Assembly (NCBI RefSeq): GCF_002887735.1
Contig: NZ_PKQP01000001.1
Span: 124,001 to 188,000 of the forward strand
DNA: 64,000 nucleotides
Source: Stenotrophomonas bentonitica
GTDB taxonomy: Bacteria; Pseudomonadota; Gammaproteobacteria; Xanthomonadales; Xanthomonadaceae
Direction: 5' to 3'
Shown here: positions 8,385-21,226 of the stretch, piece after piece
How the letters are laid out: every line of letters starts with the position of its first letter
How positions within the stretch are numbered: the stretch's first letter is position 1
Notes under the pieces: model-generated
Seen by the model: the letters and a program-made list of their open reading frames with translations, nothing else
Databases searched by the model: none
Told to the model about the DNA's origin: nothing
Position numbers and translations under genes: made by a program

Positions 8385-9797
8385 TCAACCGCCCCCGCCG
8401 CCGCCGGCGTGGATGCCGCCGGCGGTCAACGCGGCCGGATCGAGCAGCTTGCGCAGCTCGGCCTCGGACAGACCGCTGTCTTCCTTGGCCACCTCCAGCA
8501 CCGGGCGCTGTTCCTTGTAGGCACGCTTGGCGATCGCGGCGGCTTTCTCATAGCCGATGATCGGGTTCAGCGCGGTCACCAGGATCGGATTGCGATCCAG
8601 TGCCTCGCGGACGCGATCCTCGCGCACCTTCAACCCGGCGATCGCGGTATCGGCCAGCAGGCGGGTGATGTTGGCCAGCAGATTGATGCCATCCAACAGG
8701 TTCGCGGCAATCAACGGCAGCGTCACGTTCAACTGGAAGTTGCCGGTCTGGCCGGCCACGGTGATCGCGGTGTGGTGGCCGATCACCTGGGCGCACACCA
8801 TCACGGTGGCTTCGGGAATCACCGGGTTGACCTTGCCCGGCATGATCGAGCTACCCGGCTGCAGCGCCGGCAGTTCGATCTCGCCCAGACCGGCCAGCGG
8901 ACCGGCATTCATCCAGCGCAGGTCGTTGGCGATCTTGATCAGTGCCACCGCCAACGCGTTGAGCTGACCGGACAGTTCAACCGCATCGTCCTGCGCGGCC
9001 AAGCCTTCGAACTTGTTCTCGGCGCTGTCGAACTTGATGCCGGTCTGCTGCTTGAGCTGCCTGGCCACCTGCGCGCCGAAACGCGGGTCGGCATTGATGC
9101 CGGTGCCGATGGCCGTGCCACCCAGTGGCAGCCGGCGCAGGCGCTTGAGGCTGTCTTCGATACGCTCCTGGGCAGAGGACAACTGCGCCGACCACGCACC
9201 GAATTCCTGTTCGAAGGTCAGCGGCATCGCATCCATCAGATGGGTGCGGCCGGTCTTGACCACCTTGCGCAGCGCGCGGCCACGCTTGTCGATGGTCTTG
9301 CGCAGGTGCACCAGCGAAGGCAGCAGCTGCTCATGCACGCCCAGCAGCGCCGAAACGCGCAGCGCGGTCGGGATCACGTCGTTGGAGCTCTGCCCCTGGT
9401 TGACGTGATCGTTGGGATGCACCGCGGTCTTGCCCGCCTTGCCGGCACGATTGGCCAGCGTAGCGATGACCTCGTTGGCATTCATGTTCGAGGAGGTGCC
9501 CGAACCGGTCTGGTACACGTCGATCGGGAAGTGCGCGTCATGGCGCCCGTCGGCGACTTCGGCAGCGGCCGCTTCGATGGCCTTGCCGATGTTGCGCGGC
9601 AGATGGCCCAGCTCGACGTTGACGTTGGCCGCAGCCCCCTTGACCAGGCCGAGCGCGCGGATGAAACCGCGCGGCATGCGCTGGCCCGACACCGGGAAAT
9701 TATCGACGGCGCGCTGGGTCTGCGCGCCCCACAACGCATCGGCGGGCACCTGCAGCTCGCCCATGCTGTCGTGTTCAATCCTGAAACCCTTGCTCAT
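8385..9797 (-). CDS. fumC: class II fumarate hydratase
   Basis: 470 residues from the ATG giving MSKGFRIEHDSMGEL. It catalyses the iron-independent reversible hydration of fumarate to malate in the TCA cycle. The superfamily signature GSSIMPGKVNP is present at about residue 320, as are TGSGTSSNMNANEV and GRTHLMDAMP. The C-terminus ends in an unusual run of glycines (HAGGGGGG) encoded by repeated GGC/GGG codons. An unrelated class I fumarase is encoded at 43592-45109, so the genome has both an oxidant-resistant and an iron-sulfur enzyme. A longer open frame exists upstream but lacks family similarity. Confidence 0.96.
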   Translation of the reverse strand: MSKGFRIEHDSMGELQVPADALWGAQTQRAVDNFPVSGQRMPRGFIRALGLVKGAAANVNVELGHLPRNIGKAIEAAAAEVADGRHDAHFPIDVYQTGSGTSSNMNANEVIATLANRAGKAGKTAVHPNDHVNQGQSSNDVIPTALRVSALLGVHEQLLPSLVHLRKTIDKRGRALRKVVKTGRTHLMDAMPLTFEQEFGAWSAQLSSAQERIEDSLKRLRRLPLGGTAIGTGINADPRFGAQVARQLKQQTGIKFDSAENKFEGLAAQDDAVELSGQLNALAVALIKIANDLRWMNAGPLAGLGEIELPALQPGSSIMPGKVNPVIPEATVMVCAQVIGHHTAITVAGQTGNFQLNVTLPLIAANLLDGINLLANITRLLADTAIAGLKVREDRVREALDRNPILVTALNPIIGYEKAAAIAKRAYKEQRPVLEVAKEDSGLSEAELRKLLDPAALTAGGIHAGGGGGG

Positions 9798-10092
9798 TGC
9801 TTCAACTCCGCACATCTTTCGTGGATGAAAGGGAACCTGCGGCTGGCAACGGGCCTGATTCCCTGGCTGGCGGCTCTGATCACGATACTCCCAAGCACCG
9901 TTGAAACCCAACCACGCGGTGGATCGGCTAGACTCGGGATTCGTTTTCATTCAGACAGACTGCCGCCCCCATGGGTGACGATCCCGACAGTAGTACCGGG
10001 CGTGCGAGCGCGCACGCACCGATGACCGCCCTCGCCGCCCTGGCGACCGCGGGTGCCGTTCCGCTCCAGGCAGCAGCGCTGCGGGGCCCCGG

Positions 10093-12820
<2,728 letters not shown>

Positions 12821-12883
12821 AGGCATGGGCGCCGCCCTGCTGCGCCCCCGAACTACCGTCTACACGCTCCAAGGATCTCCCCC

Positions 12884-14287
12884 ATGGCCGCACGCAAGAT
12901 CAAAACCCCCGTCATCGACATCCAGGCCCGCCCCGGCCTGCCGCTGGGCATGCCCGCCGCTACCTTCCTGCGCGATTACTGGCAGAAGCGCCCGCTGCTC
13001 ATCCGCGGCGCCTTCCCCGATTTCGAGACCCCGGTGCAGCCCGAAGACCTCGCCGGTCTGGCCTGTGAAGAAGGCGCGCTGTCGCGGCTGATCACCCACG
13101 ACCGCGCCACCGATGGCTGGACCGTGCGTACCGGCCCGTTCCAGGAAGAAGAATTCCCCGGCATGCCGGACCACGACTGGACCCTGCTGGTCCAGGACGT
13201 GGACAAGTGGGACGCCGACGTGCGCGCCCTGATCAGCCACTTCGATTTCCTGCCGCGCTGGCGCATGGACGATGTGATGATCAGCTTCGCCGCCACCGGC
13301 GGCTCGGTCGGCGCCCATGTGGACCAGTACGACGTCTTCCTGCTGCAGGCTTATGGCCACCGCCGCTGGCAGATCGACGCCAGCGAATCCATCAAGGGCA
13401 AGCGCCCGCCGCTGGACTTCCGCGACGACGTCGAACTCAAGCTGCTGCGCCGCTTCAAGCCGACCCACGACTGGGTGCTGGCCCCGGGCGACATGCTCTA
13501 CCTGCCGCCGAACGTGCCGCACAACGGCGTTGCCGAAGACCCCTGCCTGACGTTCTCCTTCGGCATGCGCGCCCCGGCCTCGGCCGAACTGATCAGCGAC
13601 TACCTCGATACCCTGATCGAGGGCGCCGACGAGTCCATCCGTTACCAGGATCCGGACCTGAAGGTGCCGGAGGATCCGAACGAGATCGACGTGGTCTCGA
13701 TGAACCGCGTGGTCGAAGCGCTCAATGCGATCCGCATGAACGACCCGGACAAGCTCGGCGACTGGTTCGGCCGCTTCATCACCACCTACCGCGCCGCCGG
13801 GGAGGTGATGGCGCACGGCGAACCGCTGCCGCGCGAGGAGATCGAAGCCGCGCTGGGCGCGGGCGTGGAATTGCAGCGCCACCCGTGGGCGCGCCTGGCC
13901 TGGCGCCGTGCCAAGCGTGGCGCCAGCCTGTACTGCAGCGGCCTGGACTTCGCCCTGCCGGTCAAGGATGCCCAGGTACTGGCCGGCACCGAACAGATCG
14001 GCGCGGCGCTGTACCAGAAGCTCTCGGCCAAGGGCCGTGATGCCGTGCAGGCGCTGGTCGCCGGCGGCTTCTACCAGCTGGTGGACGATGCCGGCCTGGA
14101 GGATGAAGACGACTACGTCGCCGAGTACGACATCGTCGACGGCACCGACGCGGTCGAGGTCATCGATGACGAGGCCATCCAGGCCGACGTGCACGAGGTC
14201 ACCATCCATGACGACGGCATCGAAGTGATCGTCGATTTCGATGACAGCGACGAGACTGACGGCAAGGACGAGCCCCAGCGCGGCTGA
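12884..14287 (+). CDS. JmjC-domain ribosomal protein oxygenase (RoxA/YcfD-like)
   Basis: 467 residues. The N-terminal cupin/JmjC domain has the iron-binding HVDQYDVF (His and Asp) and a second His region DMLYLPPNVPHNG. The dimerisation and winged-helix parts common to YcfD-type 2-oxoglutarate oxygenases follow. YcfD hydroxylates an arginine of ribosomal protein L16 (uL16). This protein is longer than E. coli YcfD (about 373 residues), mainly through an acidic tail rich in Asp, Glu, Ile and Val from about residue 405. It lies between purB and a GNAT gene on the same strand with short gaps. Confidence 0.88.
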   Translation: MAARKIKTPVIDIQARPGLPLGMPAATFLRDYWQKRPLLIRGAFPDFETPVQPEDLAGLACEEGALSRLITHDRATDGWTVRTGPFQEEEFPGMPDHDWTLLVQDVDKWDADVRALISHFDFLPRWRMDDVMISFAATGGSVGAHVDQYDVFLLQAYGHRRWQIDASESIKGKRPPLDFRDDVELKLLRRFKPTHDWVLAPGDMLYLPPNVPHNGVAEDPCLTFSFGMRAPASAELISDYLDTLIEGADESIRYQDPDLKVPEDPNEIDVVSMNRVVEALNAIRMNDPDKLGDWFGRFITTYRAAGEVMAHGEPLPREEIEAALGAGVELQRHPWARLAWRRAKRGASLYCSGLDFALPVKDAQVLAGTEQIGAALYQKLSAKGRDAVQALVAGGFYQLVDDAGLEDEDDYVAEYDIVDGTDAVEVIDDEAIQADVHEVTIHDDGIEVIVDFDDSDETDGKDEPQRG

Positions 14288-14298
14288 TCGCGCCCGCC

Positions 14299-15207
14299 AT
14301 GAACGGCCCAGGCTTCCACGTTGATGTGGTCGACTACCCGGCGCAGCACGCCGCGCTGCACCGGGTCCGGTTCACCGTGTTCGTCGACGAGCAGCAGGTC
14401 CCCGCCGAACTGGAGATCGACGCGCTCGACCCCCTGAGCGTGCATGTCCTGGCCTGCGACACCGCCGGCACCCCGATCGGGGCCGGACGGCTCACCCCGG
14501 ACGGCCGGATCGGCCGCATGGCGGTACTGGCGGCCTGGCGTGGCAAAGGCGTCGGCGAAGCCCTGCTGCTGGTCCTGGTCGACCAGGCCCGGGCCCGGGG
14601 CTGGCGCGAGGTCGGGCTGCATGCGCAGCTGCCGGCCCGCGTGTTCTATACCCGGCAGGGCTTTCTGCCGGAAGGCGAGATCTTCGAAGAGGCCGGCATC
14701 GCCCACCAGCACATGCGCCTGGCCCTGTCCGGTGCAGTCGTGATCGAGCGCGCCGAAGAGGCCGTGGCGATCACCACCGCGTTGATCCACCGCGCCCGTC
14801 GCCAGCTGTGGATCCACAGCCGCCAGCTCGACCCCGGCCTGCTCGATGCACCGCCGGTGCTGGAAGCGTTGCGCCGCTACGCCACCGCCCGCCACGACAA
14901 ACAGGCCTGGCTGATCGTCCACGACAGCGCCGCCATCCGTCGGGCCGGATCACCCGTGCTGAGCCTACTCCAGCGGCTGCCGAGCGTCTTCCGGGTGCGC
15001 GAGGTGAGCGATCCGATCGACCGCGCGACGCCATCTGCCTGCCTGCTCAACGATACGGGCGACTACTACTTTCGTCTGAGCGGCCACCGCTTCGATGGCG
15101 AGGCCGGGCTGGCCCAACCGGCACGTTCACGACCGTTGCAGGAAGGTTTGCAGCGCGTATGGGAACGTTCGCGTGATTGCAGCGAACTGCGGGCACTCGG
15201 CCTGTAG
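14299..15207 (+). CDS. GNAT acetyltransferase fused to a C-terminal DUF7931-like domain
   Basis: 302 residues. The first about 145 form a GNAT acyltransferase domain: FTVFVDEQQVPAELEID near the start, then GRMAVLAAWRGKGVGEALL with the acetyl-CoA binding loop, and GLHAQLPARVFYTRQGF. The second half (from about VIERAEEAVAITTALIHRA) resembles the phospholipase-D-like fold of DUF7931, found in proteins of this family in gammaproteobacteria. It carries no HKD motif that I can see. Substrate unknown. It starts 11 bases after the oxygenase gene. Confidence 0.82.
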   Translation: MNGPGFHVDVVDYPAQHAALHRVRFTVFVDEQQVPAELEIDALDPLSVHVLACDTAGTPIGAGRLTPDGRIGRMAVLAAWRGKGVGEALLLVLVDQARARGWREVGLHAQLPARVFYTRQGFLPEGEIFEEAGIAHQHMRLALSGAVVIERAEEAVAITTALIHRARRQLWIHSRQLDPGLLDAPPVLEALRRYATARHDKQAWLIVHDSAAIRRAGSPVLSLLQRLPSVFRVREVSDPIDRATPSACLLNDTGDYYFRLSGHRFDGEAGLAQPARSRPLQEGLQRVWERSRDCSELRALGL

Positions 15208-15391
15208 CCCACCGCGCGGCCCCGAACCTGTCTGGGAATGACACCGCGGTTCCCGCACTGGACCGTACGGTGCCCCTTCCTGTCGCGTTGGGGGTACAAT
15301 TTGGGGCGTTAGATACCGCCCGCGCAGGCTATTCACTTTTCCCTGCCGGATCATCGAAGCCTTACCCCACAAGCGAATCCGACTCTCCATC

Positions 15392-18223
15392 GTGGACAAT
15401 CAACTGAAGCAGTTTGCGCAATCTTCGCAGCTCGCCGGCGGCAACGCCTCCTATATCGAGGATCTGTACGAGCAGTACCTCGTTTCTCCGGACAGTGTCG
15501 ATCCCAAATGGAAGACCTACTTCGACGGCTTCCAGGGCCGCGAAGCCGGTGATATTCCGCATTCGGCCGTCATCGCCCACATTGCCGACGCCGCCAAAAA
15601 CGCCATCAAGAGCGGCACCGCCGATGGTGCCGGCGACGAGCGCGAGCGCAATGTCGGCCGCCTGATCACCGCTTACCGGTCGCGTGGCCACCTCGGTGCC
15701 CGCCTGGATCCGCTGAGCCTGACCGCGCCGACCAATCCGCCGGACCTGGGCCTGCCGTTCCACAGCCTGTCGGAAAGCGACCTGGGCAGTGAGTTCAGCA
15801 CCGGCGGCGTCGCCGGCCAGCCGCGCATGAAACTGCGTGACCTGCTGGAGCGCCTGAAGAAGACCTACACCGGCTCGATCGGTGCGGAATTCATGCACAT
15901 CTCCGAGGTCGAGCAGCGCCAGTGGCTGTACCAGCGCCTGGAAATGGCCGGTGGCAACTACAACCTGGACGCAGACACCCAGCGCCGTACCCTGGAGCGC
16001 CTGACGGCTGCCGAGGGTCTGGAGCGCTACCTGCACACCAAGTACGTGGGCCAGAAGCGCTTCTCGCTGGAAGGCGGCGATTCGCTGATCCCGATGATGG
16101 ACACCATCATCCGTGACGCCGGCAAGGATGGCGTCAAGGACGTGGTGATCGGCATGGCCCACCGCGGCCGCCTGAACGTGCTGATCAACACCCTCGGCAA
16201 GAGCCCGCGCAAGCTGTTCGACGAGTTCGAAGGCAAGTTCGAGCACGACGACCACGCCTCCGCCGGCGATGTGAAGTACCACATGGGCTTCTCGGCCGAC
16301 GTCGCCACCGCCGGCGGCGCGGTCCACCTGGCGCTGGCGTTCAACCCGTCGCACCTGGAAATCGCCGATCCGGTCGTGGCCGGCAGCGTCCGTTCGCGCC
16401 AGGAACGCCGTGGCGATACCGCCCGCAAGCAGGTGATGCCGATCCTGATCCACGGTGATGCGGCCTTCGCCGGTCAGGGCGTGGTGATGGAGCTGTTCCA
16501 GATGTCCCAGGCCCGCGGCTTCGCCGTTGGTGGCACGGTGCACATCGTGGTCAACAACCAGGTCGGCTTCACCACCTCCAATCCGGAAGATTCGCGCTCC
16601 ACGCTGTACTGCACGGACGTGGCCAAGATGATCGCCGCGCCCGTGCTGCACGTGAACGGCGACGATCCCGAAGCGGTCGTGTTCGCCGCCAAGCTGGCCT
16701 TCGAGTTCCGCCAGAAGTTCAGCAAGGACGTGGTCATCGACCTGATGTGCTACCGCCGCTGGGGCCACAACGAAGCCGATGAACCGGCGATCACCCAGCC
16801 GCTGATGTACCAGGTCATCCGCAAGCACCAGACCACCCGCGAGCTGTACGCCGCGACGCTGGAAGCCGCCGGCGTGATCGAAGCCGGTGGCGGCAAGGCC
16901 CTGGTCGATGCGTACCGCAACAAGCTCGATGCCGGCGAAGTCACCACCGAGCTGGCCCAGGTCGAGAAGACGCCGGCCACCAGCAAGATGTACGTGGACT
17001 GGCCCAAGCTGCTCAACGGCAAGCTGTCCGACGCCGTCTCCACCGCCGTGGGCATGGAGAAGGTCAAGCAGCTGGCGCAGATGATCAACACCGTGCCCGA
17101 AGGCGTGGAACTGCACTCGCGCGTGGCCAAGGTCTATGACGACCGCCGCAAGATGGCCGCAGGCGAGATCCCGGGCGACTGGGGCTTCGCCGAGAACCTG
17201 GCCTACGCCACCATCCTCGACGAAGGCAACAACCTGCGCCTGGTCGGCCAGGACGTCGGCCGCGGTACGTTCACGCACCGCCACGCGATCCTGCACGACC
17301 AGAAGACCGACAACTACTACCTGCCGCTGCGCCAACTGGTCGAGTCGCCGGAACAGGCCACCATCATCGATTCGCTGCTCAGCGAAGAAGCCGTGATGGC
17401 CTATGAGTACGGCTTCTCCACCACCGATCCGAACACCCTGTGCATCTGGGAAGGCCAGTTCGGCGACTTCGCCAACGGCGCCCAGGTCGTGATCGATCAG
17501 TTCATCGCCGCCGGGGAAGCCAAGTGGGGCCGCATCACCGGCCTGACCCTGCTGCTGCCGCACGGTTATGAAGGCCAGGGCCCGGAGCACAGCTCCGCAC
17601 GCCTGGAGCGTTTCCTGCAGCTGTGCGCGCTGGAGAACATGCTGGTGTGCGTGCCGTCGACCCCGGCGCAGGCGTACCACATGCTGCGTCGCCAGATGCG
17701 CATGACCACCCGCAAGCCGCTGATCGTGATGTCGCCCAAGTCGCTGCTGCGCCACAAGCTGGCCGTGTCGACCCTGGACGAACTGGCCAACGGCGAGTTC
17801 CAGCACCTGATCGGCGATGCCAACGCAGACGCCAGGAAGGTCAAGCGCGTGGTGCTGTGCTCGGGCAAGGTCTACTACGACCTGCTGGAAGACCAGACCA
17901 AGCGTGGCCAGGACGATGTCGCCATCATCCGCGTGGAGCAGCTGTATCCGTTCCCGCGCGTGGCACTGGCAGCAGAGCTGAAGAAGTACGGCAAGGCGGC
18001 CGATGTGGTGTGGTGTCAGGAAGAACCGCAGAACCAGGGTGCCTGGTACCAGATCCGTCACCACCTGCAGGCGTGCCTGGCCGATGGCCAGAGCATCCAT
18101 TACGCAGGTCGCGCCCGTTCGGCATCGCCGGCCGCTGGACACATGGCTGACCACATCATCGAGCAGCAGAAGCTGATCGCCGATGCCCTGGTCAACCCGT
18201 TCAACGACTCGGTCGCTGAATAA
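15392..18223 (+). CDS. sucA: 2-oxoglutarate dehydrogenase E1 component
   Basis: 943 residues, full family length, beginning at a GTG ([17 protein letters not shown]), which is where family members start. This thiamine diphosphate enzyme decarboxylates 2-oxoglutarate and passes the succinyl group to SucB lipoate. Visible are the N-terminal E2-binding segment, [15 protein letters not shown], the active site region [14 protein letters not shown], and the ThDP motif [11 protein letters not shown] with [10 protein letters not shown]. The C-terminal half carries [20 protein letters not shown]. First gene of the suc cluster, 43 bases before sucB. The 184 bases upstream contain a TACAAT (15295-15300) that may be the -10 element. 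Confidence 0.98.
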   Translation: MDNQLKQFAQSSQLAGGNASYIEDLYEQYLVSPDSVDPKWKTYFDGFQGREAGDIPHSAVIAHIADAAKNAIKSGTADGAGDERERNVGRLITAYRSRGHLGARLDPLSLTAPTNPPDLGLPFHSLSESDLGSEFSTGGVAGQPRMKLRDLLERLKKTYTGSIGAEFMHISEVEQRQWLYQRLEMAGGNYNLDADTQRRTLERLTAAEGLERYLHTKYVGQKRFSLEGGDSLIPMMDTIIRDAGKDGVKDVVIGMAHRGRLNVLINTLGKSPRKLFDEFEGKFEHDDHASAGDVKYHMGFSADVATAGGAVHLALAFNPSHLEIADPVVAGSVRSRQERRGDTARKQVMPILIHGDAAFAGQGVVMELFQMSQARGFAVGGTVHIVVNNQVGFTTSNPEDSRSTLYCTDVAKMIAAPVLHVNGDDPEAVVFAAKLAFEFRQKFSKDVVIDLMCYRRWGHNEADEPAITQPLMYQVIRKHQTTRELYAATLEAAGVIEAGGGKALVDAYRNKLDAGEVTTELAQVEKTPATSKMYVDWPKLLNGKLSDAVSTAVGMEKVKQLAQMINTVPEGVELHSRVAKVYDDRRKMAAGEIPGDWGFAENLAYATILDEGNNLRLVGQDVGRGTFTHRHAILHDQKTDNYYLPLRQLVESPEQATIIDSLLSEEAVMAYEYGFSTTDPNTLCIWEGQFGDFANGAQVVIDQFIAAGEAKWGRITGLTLLLPHGYEGQGPEHSSARLERFLQLCALENMLVCVPSTPAQAYHMLRRQMRMTTRKPLIVMSPKSLLRHKLAVSTLDELANGEFQHLIGDANADARKVKRVVLCSGKVYYDLLEDQTKRGQDDVAIIRVEQLYPFPRVALAAELKKYGKAADVVWCQEEPQNQGAWYQIRHHLQACLADGQSIHYAGRARSASPAAGHMADHIIEQQKLIADALVNPFNDSVAE

Positions 18224-18266
18224 CTCTCCCCCTCATTCTAGAAAAGACAAACCAGGAAGCTCCCGC

Positions 18267-19475
18267 ATGGCCACCGAAGTCAAAGCCCCGGTACTGCCCG
18301 AATCCGTCGCCGACGGCACCATCGCCACCTGGCACAAGAAGGTCGGCGATGCCGTCAAGCGCGATGAAAACCTGCTTGATCTGGAAACCGACAAGGTCGT
18401 CCTGGAAGTGCCGTCGCCGGTCGATGGCGTGCTGAAGGAGATCAAGTTCGAGGTGGGCGCCACCGTGACCTCCAGCCAGGTCGTGGCCATCATCGAAGAA
18501 GGTGCGACCGCTGCTGCTGCGCCGGCCGAAGAGAAGAAGGCCGACGCCCCGGCCGCTGCTCCGGCACCGGCCGCTGCCGCTCCGGCCGCTGCCGCAGCGC
18601 CGGCCCCGGCCACCAAGTCCGCTGCCGATTCGCTGCCCCCGGGTGCCCGCTTCACCGCCATCACCGAAGGCGTGAACCCGGCCGACGTGGACGGCACCGG
18701 CCGCCGCGGCGCGGTGACCAAGGAAGACATCGTCAACTTCGCCCGCAACGGCGGCGCCGGCAAGTCCGGTGGCGCACGTCCGGAAGAACGCGTGCCGATG
18801 ACCCGCATCCGCAAGCGCATCGCCGAGCGCCTGATGCAGTCCAAGAACGGCACCGCGATGCTGACCACCTTCAACGAGGTCGACCTGTCCAAGGTCTCGG
18901 CCGCGCGCAAGGATCTGCAGGACGAGTTCGTCAAGGCGCACGGCATCAAGCTGGGCTTCATGAGCTTCTTCGTGAAGGCCGCCGCCAACGCACTGCAGCG
19001 CTTCCCGCTGGTCAATGCCTCGATCGATGGTGACGACATCATCTATCACGGCTACTCGGACATCTCGATCGCCGTGTCGACCGAGAAGGGTCTGGTGACC
19101 CCGGTGCTGCGCAACGTCGAGCGCATGTCCTTCGCCGATATGGAAAAGACCATCGCCGACTACGCCAAGAAGGCCCGTGACGGCAAGCTGAGCCTGGAAG
19201 AACTGCAGGGCGGCACCTTCACCGTGACCAACGGCGGCACCTTCGGTTCGCTGCTGTCGACCCCGATCATCAACCCGCCGCAGAGCGCCATCCTGGGCAT
19301 GCACGCCATCAAGGAGCGTCCGATCGCGCAGAACGGCCAGGTCGTGATCGCGCCGATGATGTACCTGGCGCTGTCCTACGATCACCGCATCATCGACGGC
19401 AAGGACTCGGTCCAGTTCCTGGTGGACATCAAGAACCAGCTGGAAAACCCGGGCCGCATGCTGTTCGGCCTGTAA
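18267..19475 (+). CDS. sucB: dihydrolipoyllysine succinyltransferase (E2 of 2-oxoglutarate dehydrogenase)
   Basis: 402 residues. The N-terminal lipoyl domain has the lipoylated Lys43 in [10 protein letters not shown]. An Ala/Pro linker (about residues 85-125) follows, then the E3/E1-binding domain ([19 protein letters not shown], about 130-165). The C-terminal acyltransferase catalytic domain ends with [15 protein letters not shown], where the His and Asp act in catalysis. The start ATG has AGGAAG upstream. A strong hairpin follows its stop and separates it from lpdA. Confidence 0.98.
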   Translation: MATEVKAPVLPESVADGTIATWHKKVGDAVKRDENLLDLETDKVVLEVPSPVDGVLKEIKFEVGATVTSSQVVAIIEEGATAAAAPAEEKKADAPAAAPAPAAAAPAAAAAPAPATKSAADSLPPGARFTAITEGVNPADVDGTGRRGAVTKEDIVNFARNGGAGKSGGARPEERVPMTRIRKRIAERLMQSKNGTAMLTTFNEVDLSKVSAARKDLQDEFVKAHGIKLGFMSFFVKAAANALQRFPLVNASIDGDDIIYHGYSDISIAVSTEKGLVTPVLRNVERMSFADMEKTIADYAKKARDGKLSLEELQGGTFTVTNGGTFGSLLSTPIINPPQSAILGMHAIKERPIAQNGQVVIAPMMYLALSYDHRIIDGKDSVQFLVDIKNQLENPGRMLFGL

Positions 19476-19484
19476 GACCTCCCA

Positions 19485-19516
19485 CCCCTCCGCGCCCGCG
19501 CGGAGGGGTTCTGGTT
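19485..19516 (+). terminator. hairpin with short T tract between sucB and lpdA
   Basis: CCCCTCCGCG at 19485-19494 pairs with CGCGGAGGGG at 19499-19508, then TTCTGGTTTT. Its place inside the suc-lpd cluster suggests partial termination or mRNA processing that sets E3 level apart from E1 and E2. Confidence 0.7.
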
Positions 19517-19610
19517 TTACGGCACTGCACCGCACTGCCCTGCTCTCTCCCCCGGCGCCTGCGCGCCACCGGCTTCAAGCGAAGCTCGGGAATGCAACAA
19601 GGAACTATCA

Positions 19611-21047
19611 ATGGCTGAACAATTCGACGTCGTCGTCATCGGTGCCGGTCCGGCCGGCTACCATGCCGCCATCCGCGCCGCGCAGCTGGGTCTGAAGACC
19701 GCCTGCATCGACGCTGCGCTGGGCAAGGACGGCAAGCCGGCCCTGGGTGGCACCTGCCTGCGCGTGGGCTGCATCCCGTCCAAGGCGCTGCTCGATTCCT
19801 CGCGCCAGTTCTGGAACATGGGCCACATCTTTGGCGACCACGGCATCAGCTTCAAGGATGCCAAGATGGACGTCGAGGCGATGGTTGGCCGCAAGGACAA
19901 GATCGTCAAGCAGTTCACCGGCGGCATCGCCATGCTGTTCAAGGCGAACAAGGTCACCGCGTACTACGGTTTCGGTGAGCTGCAGCCGGGCAACATCGTC
20001 AAGGTCAAGCAGCACGACGGTTCGGAAGTCGAGCTGAAGGGCACCAACGTCATCATCGCCGCCGGTTCGGACTCGATCGAACTGCCGTTCGCCAAGTTCG
20101 ATGGCGAAACCATCGTCGACAACGTCGGCGGCCTGGATTTCACCGAAGTGCCGGCTCGCCTGGCCGTGATCGGTGCCGGCGTGATCGGCCTGGAACTGGG
20201 CAGCGTCTGGAAGCGCCTGGGTTCGGAAGTGACCATCCTGGAAGCGCTGCCGGACTTCCTGGCCGCTGCCGATGCCGAAGTGGCCAAGACCGCCTTGAAG
20301 GAATTCAAGAAGCAGGGCCTGGACATCCGCCTGGGCGCCAAGGTCTCCAAGGCCGAGGTGACCGGCAAGGGCAAGAAGAAGGAAGTCGCCCTGACCTACG
20401 CCGATGCTGAAGGCGAAAAGAGCCTGGTCGTGGACAAGCTGCTGGTGGCCGTCGGCCGTCGCGCCGCCACCAAGGGCCTGCTGGCCGAAGGCACCGGCGT
20501 CAAGATCAACGAGCGTGGCCAGATCGAAGTGGACGCACACTGCCACACCGGCGTCGATGGCGTCTGGGCGGTCGGTGACTGCGTGCGCGGCCCGATGCTG
20601 GCGCACAAGGGCTTCGAGGAAGGCATCGCCGTGGCCGAGCTGATCGCGGGCCTGCCGGGCCACGTCAACTTCGACACCATCCCGTGGGTGATCTACACCG
20701 AGCCGGAGCTGGCCTGGGTCGGCAAGACCGAGCAGCAGCTCAAGGACGAAGGCATCCCGTACAAGGCCGGCAGCTTCCCGTTCGCCGCCAACGGCCGTGC
20801 CGTGGCGATGATCGAGCCGTCGGGCTTCGTGAAGGTCCTGGCACACGCCGAGACCGACCGCATCCTGGGCATGCACCTGGTCGGCGCGAACGTCTCCGAG
20901 CTGGTGCACGAAGGCGTGCTGACCATGGAGTTCAGCGGTTCGGCCGACGACCTGGCGCGCATCTGCCACGCCCACCCGTCGCTGTCGGAAGTGGTGCATG
21001 ACGCCGCCATGGCCGTGAGCAAGCGCGCGATCCACAAGGCCAACTGA
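19611..21047 (+). CDS. lpdA: dihydrolipoyl dehydrogenase (E3)
   Basis: 478 residues. FAD-binding GAGPAGYHAAI sits at the start and the redox-active disulfide in GGTCLRVGCIPSKAL (Cys49, Cys54). The NAD-binding region is VIGAGVIGLELG, the second FAD motif is GVWAVGDCVRGPMLAHKG, and the C-terminal base is in CHAHPSLSEVVHDAA. It reoxidises lipoyl groups of the E2 proteins using NAD+. Located 135 bases after sucB behind a hairpin. It probably serves the 2-oxoglutarate complex and perhaps other lipoyl systems. Confidence 0.97.
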   Translation: MAEQFDVVVIGAGPAGYHAAIRAAQLGLKTACIDAALGKDGKPALGGTCLRVGCIPSKALLDSSRQFWNMGHIFGDHGISFKDAKMDVEAMVGRKDKIVKQFTGGIAMLFKANKVTAYYGFGELQPGNIVKVKQHDGSEVELKGTNVIIAAGSDSIELPFAKFDGETIVDNVGGLDFTEVPARLAVIGAGVIGLELGSVWKRLGSEVTILEALPDFLAAADAEVAKTALKEFKKQGLDIRLGAKVSKAEVTGKGKKKEVALTYADAEGEKSLVVDKLLVAVGRRAATKGLLAEGTGVKINERGQIEVDAHCHTGVDGVWAVGDCVRGPMLAHKGFEEGIAVAELIAGLPGHVNFDTIPWVIYTEPELAWVGKTEQQLKDEGIPYKAGSFPFAANGRAVAMIEPSGFVKVLAHAETDRILGMHLVGANVSELVHEGVLTMEFSGSADDLARICHAHPSLSEVVHDAAMAVSKRAIHKAN

Positions 21048-21069
21048 GCCAGCGTTGGTGGCGTAACGA

Positions 21070-21096
21070 AAAACCCCGCTTCGGCGGGGTTTTTTG
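21070..21096 (+). terminator. rho-independent terminator of lpdA
   Basis: CCCCGC at 21074-21079, a TTCG tetraloop, GCGGGG at 21084-21089 and six T. Located 22 bases after the lpdA stop. Confidence 0.92.
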
Positions 21097-21106
21097 TGGG
21101 CGAGAG

Positions 21107-21211
21107 GTAGTGCCGGCCGCTGGCCGGCTCCTCGCCATGGGTAGTGCCGGCCGCTGGCCCGCTCCTCGTCAACCCGACAGCAAGAGCCGCCGGCCAGCGG
21201 CCGGCACTGCC
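21107..21211. repeat. cluster of three GTAG-type REP palindromes
   Basis: Two direct copies starting GTAGTGCCGGCCGCTGGC at 21107 and 21141, and one inverted copy (GCCGGCCAGCGGCCGGCAC) at about 21190-21208. The GTAG head plus GC-rich imperfect palindrome is the class described as SMAG elements in Stenotrophomonas. They sit between lpdA and a convergent gene. Confidence 0.85.
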
Positions 21212-21226
21212 CGATCCCTTTCCTGT

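Noticed and set aside
15362-18154. Long minus-strand open frame opposite sucA
   Set aside because: Antisense shadow of sucA, which is unmistakable in the other direction; similar shadows oppose lpdA and the M3 peptidase.
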